Source of the DNA: Okapia johnstoni
Lineage: Eukaryota > Chordata > Mammalia > Artiodactyla > Giraffidae
NCBI GenBank assembly: GCA_024291935.2
Contig: CM044322.1
Coordinates: 20,521,405 to 20,585,404 of the forward strand
Length of the DNA stretch: 64,000 bases
Direction: 5' to 3'
Shown here piece by piece: positions 55,301 through 64,000 of the stretch (position 1 is its first letter; every line of letters starts with the position of its first letter). The position numbers were made by a program, and so were the translations under genes. The notes below the pieces were generated by a model. It searched no databases and had not been told where the DNA came from. It saw only the letters and a list, made by a program, of their open reading frames with translations.

Positions 55301-57392
55301 TGACCAAGTCCCCAGCGCAGGTGGAGACGGGAATATCTGCCAGTGGGCTTGGAGACATGGCAGTGCATGGTCACTCGACTAGTCCAAATGGGGCTGGAAA
55401 AGAAGGCAGAGGCTGTGTCAGGCCAGGCCTCCCCCTCCATCACTGTCCCTTGGCATGTTTGTGTTACTCTGGAAACTTCTACACAGCTGTCCTTCTGTGT
55501 CCTTCCTCCAGTCCTGGCATGGGCCAGTGCCACAAGCCTAGACTTCTGCTTGTGATGCCCTGACACTCAGCCTACTGGCAGAGGCTGAGCCCGGGACCTA
55601 ATCCATCCCTGTTGAGAGAGAGACTTTAGAGAGCATGGTGCTTTTGTGATAAGTGGTAAGCTGAACTGCATTCCCCAGACCTCCCTTTCCTCTATGCTTC
55701 CTGTTGGATAAGCCACAAGAGAGATTCCTGTATGGAAAGTGGAGGGTGTAAGTGAAGGAGCAACCATTTGTGGCTCACACACCTTGTCACTGATCTACTG
55801 ATTCACCTCATCAGCATGAAGCAGCATTTTGGCCTTCAGTTGTCCTGCCTTCTTCTAGATCTACTGGTTTTCCTGTTAGGCCAGATGCATGTTTTTAGCT
55901 CCATGATGAAGGGCCTTGGCTTCTGCAGGACAGTCACAGTGACTCTGACAGCACCAGGGCCAGAGGAAAGAACTGATGTGCATTTCACTTCATCTTGGTG
56001 AGCTTGTGATCTCCTATTTGTTTTTCCTTTCCCTCTCTTTCTGCCTGCCTGCCCCATGGACTCCTAGCTCCAACAGCAGCTATATAGACGCTTAGAAGAA
56101 ACCTGCTTAACCAGGTTTCACAGTTGCATGAAGTCAAATCCCCATAAGACTGTTTATCTGCCTGCTTGTCTTTTAACGATCCTAGTGGTTCTGCTAACTT
56201 TGACTGAAATAGAGATGAGAGCCCTATGAATCTCCTAAGGCTAAATTCCTTTAAGAATGCTGCCTGCATACTTGAAGAGTATCATGGCTAGGCACACTCA
56301 AACATATTTTCCCATTTTCGGTTCTGGGAAATGGCCCCCTTCCCTTACAGATGCCGCATGTATAGGAAGTCATATTGGCCACATGGATAAGTGTATTCAT
56401 GTTGCGAAGGCCTCTTCTAGCTACCTTTCAAGTGTCTCCTCTACTGCATATGTTTTCCTCCTTCTAATCCTCATCTACACTTGAATCTTTGGGAAATTTG
56501 AGACTGTCTCGTTCTGAGTCATCCTAAGCCTAATAGACCAACTTCTCTGCAGAAGCCAGGTAGGTGGGAGACTTCAAGGAAAGGGCCCTGCTGGGAAGTC
56601 AGGTCAGCAGTCCCTGATTACAGCCCCTCCAGTGAGGGCAGACAGACAAGGAAGAAGCGTAATTTGTTTTTTCTGACTAGTGTGGGAGCATCATGTTCCT
56701 GCCGCTCAAAAATCAGAGAATATTCCCAACAGGAAGCTAGCTTGACCAACTGTTCCTCCTGCCCCCTGCTGACTGCTGGGAGTTGGCTGGGAGCTGAAAC
56801 CTGACACTCTCTTCTCTAATCCCAGGCAGCAGAAACCTGGCCCTTCCTATTCCCACCACAAAAGACAGAGTTTGGAAACCCTGGTACCTCTGACTAATCT
56901 ACCCCGAGTCTCTTGCCATAGGATGCTTAGTGTGTATTACATTTTGAAGTTTGATGGGTAGGTCAATGCCTCTTGATAATTTCTCAGTACAAAATAATGA
57001 CAGTTTGAATGAAATCCAAAGATTACTATTTATTTTCTGTATAATATATAATATTTCCCCTAATATATTATTTATTTATTGTTTTACACCAGGTCATTAC
57101 TTCCCCTAGTTGAAACTGGTAGCAAAAGCAGAAGGGGTGAAATACCACCAAGGGGGCTATTCCTTCCATGTTCATAGCAGGTGGCTCCATTAGGCTTTTC
57201 CTCAGAGCCACATCCAGGTGTATCAAATTAGTTAAAAGGGCCATGGGTTCATTTGCATGTGATCTGCATATGGTTTCTGAATACCTAGATAAACAGTGTC
57301 TGCCTGGCACTTTCCAGGCAATTTCAAATTTAAATTGTGTTGCTACTTCTTCAGTTTTTCCTTTTTTGTCCTTTTCTTCTATCTCCTACCTG
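55301..57392. other. Low-copy sequence, no gene found
   Basis: Many overlapping small frames on both strands (55282-56484, 57068-57508) have no domains. The AT-rich strip 57040-57080 is simple sequence. I recognise no transposon. Confidence 0.35.
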
Positions 57393-58112
57393 TTTGTTGT
57401 TCAGTCACAAAGTTGTGTCTGACTCTTTGTGACCTCATGGACTGCAGCGCACCAGGCTCCTCTTTTGTCCACTGTCTCCAGGAGTTTGCTCAAATTCATG
57501 TCCATTGAGCCTGTGATGCTATCTAACCATCTCATCCTCTGCTGCCCTCTTCTCTTTTTGCCCTCAGGGTTTTTTCCAATGGGCCAGCTCTCTGTATCAG
57601 GTGTCCAAAGTATCAGAACTTCAGCGTTGGTCCTTCTGATAAGTATTCAGGGTTGATCTCCTTTAGGGTTGACCGATTTGATCTCCTTGCAGTCAAGAGA
57701 CTATCAAAAGTCTTCTCCAGCACCAGTTCAATAGCATTAATTCTTTGGCACTCCGAAGAATTAAATTCTTTCATTAAATTAAATTATTCTTTATGGTCCA
57801 ACTCCCACATCTGTACATGACTACTGGAAAAACCATAGCTTTGACTATACGTATGTTTGTCAGCAAAGTGATGTCTCTGCTTTTTGATATGCTGACTAGT
57901 TTTGTCATAGCTTTCCTTCCAAGGGGCGAGTGTTCTTTTAATTTCATGGCTGTAGTCACCATCCACAGGGATTTTGGAGCCCAAGAAAGTCAAATCTGTC
58001 ATTGCTTCCACGTTTCCCCCTCCTACTTGCCGTGAAGTGATGGGACTAGATGCTATGATCTTAGTTTTTTTTTTAAATGTTGAGTTTCAAGCCAGCTTTT
58101 CTATGATATCTG
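57393..58112 (-). mobile_element. BovB LINE, 3' third
   Basis: On the plus strand 'gttgttcagtcacaaagttg' marks the 3' end, followed by 'atctaaccatctcatcctct', 'gcaaagtgatgtctctgc' and 'tttccttccaaggggcgag'. The match ends at 'gttgagtttcaagccagct'. An internal AT-rich stretch near 57762-57786 is a local expansion. Only coding remnants remain. Confidence 0.92.
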
Positions 58113-59652
58113 GCTTCATACCAGAATGCATATAATCATATACATGGAAGAATGTTTAAGAGGTGGAGGAAAGAGCAGAGAGCTATGTGGGAAGAATTTC
58201 TGTGCCTCTGAGTCAAGGGGTCTGTTAATTAGAAGTCTTAGGGTGAGAAGGGAATTTTGAGATACAAGGAGCCTATTCTTGAAGGGTTTTCCCATCTAAA
58301 AGATCAAAATGGTGAAAGTGGTATTGCTGCTGCTGCTGATACTGGTGATAGTAGTAACTAATCATTTAAGTCTAAAATGCTGTGAAGTTCCCCTATGGTT
58401 TCTCCAGGCTCAAAAGCCACCCATTCAAGAGCCACCCATTGGGTTTCTACATTAGTGTAAATGCTGGTATAAGTCACTGATCCAAAACCTTTGTGGCAAA
58501 ATCAGTGAAGTCTATTGGTGTGGAGTATCGCAAAGTGAACCAACATTCTGCATCCTAAGGACTCCTCTCCTAGTATCCTTTAAGGAAAAACCAGTCACCT
58601 CCCCCAACTCCCCCTACCCCCACTCATCTGTCCTTACTTTTCCATCCGTTCCTTCTTGCTGTCATTGGATTCAGGGTCTATTAGGTTTATTTTCCTTGCC
58701 AACAGCCTGCAGGCTTAAAAATATAAGCTCAATCTTTCCTTTGCCTGAGTTAAGAGAACATCTGAATTCCTAAGGGACTTGATACCATTTTCTCTAACTT
58801 TTCCCTCTCTCTACCTCTGTCTTTTCTACATCTGTCTTTCCACTCCCCGTCTGTACTCAGCAGAGAATCACCCAAAGCTTAGTCCTAGCAGAAAGGCAGT
58901 GGTGGCAGCAGCAGAGGGCGGGCAGTGCTGTGGGCAGCACTGCAGTGAGCAGGGCAGTGGGAAGCACTGCGTGTCACTAAGGAAGCTGGAGCCATGTAAT
59001 GACGGGCACAGAATCCTGCGATGACACACTTGGTAAAACCTGCCCTGTTGTAGCTGGATTCCATGCCAGGAGAATTAAGCTAGTTTTGTTAAGATCCTTA
59101 AAGAAGCAGTGAGTGGCAGCCGTTTACTGGGGCTGTAGGAGATTTGTCAGAATAAAGTGAAACTAGGCAGCTGCCCTGGTTGGAGGAGAAGGCCTTTATC
59201 CAGATCTGCAGTAAGGCCTGGAGCATGGAGGGACATGAAAGCCAGGATGCCAGGATGCCAGAAAGCCAGGGTGCAGTGGGATCCACTGACCTGCCTTTCA
59301 GCACCAGAGTGAAGCAGGCCTTATAGCAGACCCCAGCGAGTATGCAAAACAACCTTTTTGTTTTTCTTCTCCTCGATGTGTGTTTACTTGTTTTCTCTCC
59401 AAGGAGCTCAAAGGGCTTTCTGTACCTCCCATGGTTTCAATTAATCTGGTATTTTATCCCACACTTTGTGCTGAGGATGAATGTGGTAGATGCCAGATAT
59501 TCTGGATCACGATCAAAAAGCCCGTGTTTAGTCCCTGTGAATTCATCGCTCATCCAGGCCAAGCCTATGGCCTCTTAAAGGAGTAGACGTGACTGGCAAT
59601 TTCAGTTTATTGATGGGCAAAATCACCAATGGGCAAAAGGGCCATTTGCAGA
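58113..59652. other. Low-copy sequence, no gene found
   Basis: It contains a short (CTG)n at 58326-58338, a 9-bp hairpin at 58922-58943 (GCAGTGCTG arm) and a small tandem of GCCAGGAT words at 59240-59262. No frame with a recognisable domain. Confidence 0.35.
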
Positions 59653-60145
59653 GCTTCTCGCTAGATGGCTCAGGTGGTAAAGAATCTGCCTGCAATGCAG
59701 GAGACCTAGGAGAAGGCAATGGCACCCCACTCCAGTACTCTTGCCTGGAAAATCCCATGGATGGAGGATTTTCCGTCAATGGGGTCGCCAAGGGTTGGAC
59801 ACGACTGAGCGACTTCACTTTCACTTTTCACTTTCATGCCTTGGAGAAGGAAATGGCAACCCACTCCAGTGTTCTTGTCTGGAGAACCCCAGGGACAGGG
59901 GAGGCTGGTGGGCTTCCGTCTATGGGGTCGCACAGAGTTGGACAGGACTGAAGTGACTTAGCAGCAGCAGCAGCAGAAGACCTGGGTTCAATCCCTGGGT
60001 CGCGGAGATTCCCTGGAGAAGGAAATGGCTTCCCACTTCAGTATTCTTGCCTGGAGAATTCCATGGACAGAGGAGCCTGGCAGGCTACAGTCTATGTGGT
60101 CGCAAAGAGTCAGATGTGACTGAGTGACGAACACTTTCACTAGTA
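59653..60145 (+). mobile_element. Bov-tA SINE interrupted by a Bov-A2
   Basis: The head (59653-59707, 'tagatggctcaggtggtaaa') is separated from the rest (from 59984, 'gggttcaatccctgggtcg', to the tail 'cgcaaagagtcagatgtga') by a Bov-A2. Without the insert the SINE reads continuously. Confidence 0.92.
59708..59972 (+). mobile_element. Bov-A2 SINE (dimer) nested in Bov-tA
   Basis: Two Bov-A monomers (about 59708-59838 and 59839-59972) are joined by 'cactttcacttttcactttc' and end in an AGC/GCA repeat. GCAGRAGACCT occurs at 59697-59707 and 59973-59983 as the target duplication, with one mismatch. The Bov-A2 is therefore younger than its host SINE. Confidence 0.92.
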
Positions 60146-60599
60146 GAGGCTCCTTCTATGGCACCAGGAGAGACTTGTTATACAGTCCAATGGTTATGCA
60201 TTTTGCATAGTGGTTATGCGTTTAATAATATATGGGAAAAATAACCAGTGGAGATATTTGTCAGACCCCAAATCAACTAGGTTCCATTGAGTTGTATGAA
60301 ACTGGAGCCCATTATAACAGGAAGTGAGCCAGAAAAAAATGCACCAATACAGTATGCCTGCATGTATATGGGAATTTGAAAGTGGTAAGGGGTAACCCAA
60401 TATGTGAGAATAAGATACAGATGTTAGAAACAGTCCTGTGGAATAAGAAAAAAATTCTTAGGGTCATACAGTTCACATGACAATAACATTGAAACAGGTA
60501 ACTCGTCCTCCCATATTTGAAGCAACAACCCTAACAATTCCATTTTCTATGCATTGCGGATGCTACAAGGGATGGAGCGTTGGGATGACAGAGAAACTT
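60146..60599. other. Low-copy or old L1 sequence
   Basis: The right part ('acatgacaataacattgaa') may already belong to the L1 3' end that follows, but I cannot set the border. Confidence 0.3.
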
Positions 60600-60850
60600 C
60601 TCTAGGGGGAATTATCAATAATTTGTGGGAGGGGGAGCACATGTGAATCCATGTAGCTGATTCATGTCGATGTATGGCAAATTCTACTACAATACTGTAA
60701 AGTAATGCCGTCCCCCAACTAAAATGGTTAAAATAAATAAATAAAAAACAAATGGGAAAATGTAAAAAAAAAAAAAAAAGGAAAAAAAAAATAAAAAAAA
60801 AAATAATAAAATATTGACAAGAAAAAAAAAAAAATAAAAAAATAAAAGTA
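60600..60850 (+). mobile_element. L1 3' end with long A-rich tail
   Basis: 'gggagggggagcacatgtga', 'ctgattcatgtcgatgtatg' and 'caatactgtaaagtaatgcc' form the sense-strand 3' end of a ruminant-type L1 and mirror the antisense copy at 985-1252. An A/T-rich tail of about 85 bases follows (60764-60848). Confidence 0.75.
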
Positions 60851-61295
60851 CTAGGTTATTTTTAAAAGTTAAAAAAATTGGTGTTTGTGATATATGTCAG
60901 CTTTTTTAAAATATGTAATTTATTGTGATGTATTTTCTCATTCTAAACAAACATTCACTTTTCCACTTAACTTTGAATTTGTCAACTTGTATTCTTTTCT
61001 GAGAGAGCAATTCCTAAATTATATAAGCTTCAGGCTACAGATCCTGAATCTACCCCTGGGTGTTTGACTTGCCTCTGGGAATCCAGGTTCCTGGTAACTC
61101 TTGCTTTTTTGCTATCTTCCTGACTATTAAGTCTGGAGCATAAGCTACAGGCAGAACCAATGAATGAATCCTCCCAATCACTTGTTAAACTCGCATGCAT
61201 AGAACTAACATGCCCTGGACTGCCCTGCCTTTCTTAAGACTATGTTTTTCTCCAGAGTTACAACCTGTGACCCTGATCTTAATGGAAAGATCCCT
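60851..61295. other. Low-copy sequence
   Basis: Nothing recognisable. Confidence 0.35.
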
Positions 61296-61299
61296 GATT

Positions 61300-61500
61300 G
61301 TAGTTGAAAGTCGGACATGATCTAATTGTGTGAATTTGGTCAAGTCAGCACATCTTTTTGGACCCCCAATCTCCTCACATCTCATCTGAGCATAACTCTG
61401 ATGGCTTACTCTCTGCCACAGGGTTATGGCAGGTACTATTGGGATTAAAGGAGAAGTGAAAGTTGTCTGAAAAAGTATAGAGTGCTTTGCAAACAAAAGG
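61300..61500 (+). mobile_element. MIR SINE
   Basis: Sense orientation: 'gtgaatttggtcaagtcagc', 'cccaatctcctcacatctc', 'cacagggttatggcaggtac' and 'gtatagagtgctttgcaa'. Confidence 0.7.
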
Positions 61501-61636
61501 GATTATGTTTTATTTATAAAGCCAAAGAAACCATCTTTCAAACCTGAGCCTTTAGGTACTTATACTTGCTTTCCGTGTGAGTCAATATTTTCTACATTTG
61601 TCTTTCTGACAATCACAACCACTTTGTGTTTTATAG

Positions 61637-61784
61637 GTCTGGTGCAAAAAACCTTGGCACTTTGACTGTAGCACATGTGATGGGGCAGGCAACCATATCT
61701 CTTAGATGTCAGAGGTTATTAGAGGATTTGGAATATAAGAGGGGGCTTAATTCAACCCACATTCTCAGGAGCTGCTCCTTTGAG
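61637..61784 (+). other. Exon-like segment with good splice sites
   Basis: A stretch ending '...ctttgtgttttatag' precedes it and a consensus donor GAG|GTAAGT follows it (61782/61785). The 148 bases are open in one plus frame, giving SGAKNLGTLTVAHVMGQATI and so on, which matches no family I know. No partner exon is recognised in the window. It could be a non-coding or lineage-specific exon, or simply chance. Confidence 0.25.
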
Positions 61785-61800
61785 GTAAGTTCCTCCTCTG

Positions 61801-62599
61801 TGCACAGAATCCTCTGATGCTTCTAATTTACTTGAAACTATCTTGTCTCTCCTTAGAAATGTCACCTAGCCCTTTTCCAAGTGCATTTCCAGGCAATCAG
61901 GATCAATACATCATTTAGGTTAAGCATATGAGATAGCAATTGACAGCGCAAATGAGCTTACGCCTTGACCCTCAGCCTCAGTTCTGATATTAGGAGCTGC
62001 TAAAACCCATTCATATCTATGAGCAGAGATCAATGACCTAGAAAGACAATGTCTTGAGAACAGATATAGCCTAGAGTAGAGTTTATCACAGCTGGCCTCT
62101 AGGTTCAAGCTGGTCAGAGGCCTCGGAATTCAAAGTCAATTCCAATTAAATAGTTGCTTGCTGGGTCCTGTTTTGTTCCAGACATTGTGTTGCCATGAGA
62201 TATAAGGAAGATCAAGCTTGCCCCTTCCCATAATGAGCTTAGAGTATAGTAGGGGGTTAACACGCATACACGATGTGCTCGTGTCTGTTGGACTAGGGCT
62301 GTATCAGCAGCAGAAAAAATAAAAACTTCCAAGATTCAAGGAAGGAGAGATAATATCCTATCTATTTGGCCTTCATTTTTCTTTATTTGAACAGTGGGAC
62401 AAGCCTGAGTAAAAACAGACTTAACTTGAGAAATTGCAGAGTTAACCCTTTCACTAGCTTAGTCCAGAAACAACTCTTATCAAGCACTTCTTTCCCATAA
62501 TATATTAATCTGGCACTGGGTCCTGCTTAGATTAAAGACTATTCACTCTCTTATGACTACAAAGATCCCTGGTTTTCTAAGGTTGAGCACAAAAATTTG
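61801..62599. other. Low-copy sequence
   Basis: Nothing recognisable. Confidence 0.35.
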
Positions 62600-62735
62600 A
62601 CTGAACTATAAAATGGCACAAGGAAACTTTTTTGGGTGATGGGAATGTTCTAAAACTAGATTTTTAGAGATGGTTGCATAAGTCTCTAATTTTAATAAAA
62701 TCAAGGAAATGTACAATTAAAAAAATATTCACTCT
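62600..62735 (+). mobile_element. Old L1 3' tip
   Basis: 'aatggcacaaggaaactttt', 'tgggtgatgggaatgttcta', 'agatggttgcataagtctct' and 'gaaatgtacaattaaaaaaa' follow an old L1 3' UTR in sense orientation. Confidence 0.65.
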
Positions 62736-63095
62736 CTGACTTCAAGAAGAACATGGTCTGATACTATGATCTTTCATTCACGAAGACAGTACTGGGGGCT
62801 GTCAGGAGTAGGACTTGTGTTGTAATAGGGAGCATTTGTAATCATCAATGGCCACTTTCCCACGCCATTTCTTGGTGGCCCCTTACTCTTGGTTGCAGGA
62901 CAGTGAAACAGCTTTATGGGGTGTGTCTGTGGACGTAGACCACTGTGACCTGGCTCCAATGGGGACTGAACACACAACCTTGGCTTCATTTGTTGTGGCC
63001 CAGCCACCTGTCAAACCACAGCTTCCTGTAGTGTTCTGCCATTTCTGGGGCTTTTGTCCTTATAAGTTGAGGGATGGCAGAACGTATAAACACAG
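62736..63095. other. Low-copy sequence
   Basis: Two opposite small frames (62774-63007 and 62848-63099) lack domains. No gene. Confidence 0.35.
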
Positions 63096-63099
63096 ATAA

Positions 63100-63180
63100 G
63101 ATGTAGAGGGAAGAATCATGGACTTGGAGTTCATAGACCTGGGTTCTAATCCCATCTCAGCCTGTTTCCTGCCCTCCCCT
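63100..63180 (+). mobile_element. MIR SINE fragment
   Basis: 'atcatggacttggagttcat' and 'agacctgggttctaatccca' are the tRNA-derived 5' part of MIR in sense orientation. Confidence 0.75.
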
Positions 63181-63634
63181 GACTCTGCCTACATACTTTC
63201 AGTCCATTTGGTATGAGTGTTTCTAGATGTTATTACCTTTGCCTGCAGGTTGAAGGCTGAGGGCTCTCTTGGAATGAGTCGATCCCAAGAGTTCTTGTGA
63301 ACCTGGGACAGGTGGCCTCACTAGTGGTTCTTTTCTTGTTCCCAGGGCTGAGCCTCCTCTATTCTCCTTCCTGTTTGGCTCTGCTCCCTCAACTTTTATT
63401 CTTGTAAATCTCCTCTTAGATGCCTGCTCATCTGGCCCTCTGGCAGCTCCAGTGGCTCTCATTATTATTTATGTGGACACTGTGCCCTGAAACCAGGGAA
63501 ACCTGGTTTCTCTGATGCCTGGATTTTCTGTGAGTTTATGCTTTCAGGCAACTCTTTCCATGTGAAGCATGGAATGAGATAAACATCCTGAGACAGAAAA
63601 TCCTGAAATTTACTGAGACCAAGGGGCACTAGAT
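63181..63634. other. Low-copy sequence
   Basis: Nothing recognisable. Confidence 0.35.
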
Positions 63635-63724
63635 TTGTTGTTCAGTCACTAAGTTGTGTCTGACTCTGCAGCACCATGGAATGTAGCATGCTAGACTCCT
63701 CTGTCTTCCGGTATCTCCCGGAGT
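63635..63724 (-). mobile_element. BovB 3' tip
   Basis: 'ttgttgttcagtcactaagt' to 'ggtatctcccggagtttct' is the last ~85 bases of BovB on the minus strand. Confidence 0.75.
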
Positions 63725-63725
63725 T

Positions 63726-63939
63726 TCTTGTGGTGCACATGCTTCTCATTGCGGTGGCTTCTCTTGTTGCAGAGCATAGGCACATAGGATTCTATAGCTG
63801 CAGCATGCAGGTTAAGTAGTTGCGGCTCATGTGTTTAGTTGCTCCAAGGCATACAAAATCTTCGCAGACCAGGGATCGAACCTGTGTCCCCTACCTTGGC
63901 AGGCAGACTCTTGTCTACTGCACTGCCAGGGAAGTCCCT
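63726..63939 (-). mobile_element. CHR-1 like tRNA-Glu SINE
   Basis: On the plus strand 'gtagttgcggctcatgtgtt', 'tagttgctccaaggcatac', 'agaccagggatcgaacctg' and 'actgccagggaagtccc' are the reverse complement of a CHR-type SINE, with head at the right. This family predates ruminants within cetartiodactyls. Confidence 0.85.
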
Positions 63940-63953
63940 ATTATTATTATTAC
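63940..63953. repeat. (ATT)n microsatellite
   Basis: About four and a half ATT units directly after the SINE head. Confidence 0.85.
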
Positions 63954-64000
63954 TAGTAGCAGTAATCATTCTGTTATTTGGTATATTATTATCATTAGTT

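Noticed and set aside
58922..58943. 9-bp hairpin GCAGTGCTG with 4-base loop
   Set aside because: The stem does not extend, so a microRNA precursor is unlikely.
39025..60145. Repeated ~200-bp units on both strands that could suggest an array
   Set aside because: They are independently inserted Bov-tA/Bov-A SINEs with individual target duplications; spacing is irregular, so this is not a CRISPR or satellite array.

Overview
This window looks like mammalian nuclear DNA from a ruminant, most likely a bovid. The evidence is the repeat set: RTE-type BovB LINEs, Bov-tA/Bov-A SINEs (tRNA-derived head joined to a BovB-derived tail), cetartiodactyl CHR-type tRNA SINEs, L1 copies with ruminant-type 3' ends, and older mammalian L2, MIR and LTR relics. 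The species cannot be fixed from the sequence alone. I find no convincing protein-coding gene. The longest open frames are either broken reverse transcriptase pieces in LINEs or frames of a length expected by chance. The window reads as intergenic DNA or the inside of a very large intron, with roughly half of it recognisable as transposon-derived.

Layout. 0-10 kb: an L2 relic split by an L1 end, a minus-strand BovB (2988-4641) and an old L1/HAL1-like element (about 5100-6755). 10-15 kb: two minus-strand L1 pieces in tandem, loaded with younger SINE and BovB insertions. 15-21 kb: mostly low-copy sequence. 21-24.5 kb: a DNA-transposon-like relic split by L1 ends, L2, and a BovB end. 24.5-32 kb: old minus-strand L1 sequence, a Bov-A2 and a doubly truncated BovB. 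33-44 kb: SINEs, two old LTRs, MIR and L2 relics and a BovB (37484-38575). 45-50 kb: a minus-strand L1 with an inverted 5' segment, interrupted by the longest BovB of the window (about 45318-47648). 50-64 kb: mostly low-copy sequence with scattered SINE, MIR and L1 pieces, one BovB, a nested SINE pair and one exon-like segment.

The most interesting signals are at LINE 5' junctions. One BovB is capped with the first 15 bases of a tRNA SINE inside perfect 11-bp target duplications. A second BovB carries a perfect 29-bp foldback of its own target flank, best explained by snap-back copying during integration. An L1 shows a near-exact twin-priming inversion. Two BovB copies share a frameshifting one-base deletion. 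Also worth checking are a pair of related ~155-bp segments 7 kb apart that I cannot classify, several enhancer-like low-copy blocks, and a 148-bp segment with good splice sites at 61637-61784. I found no evidence of a new multi-gene system.
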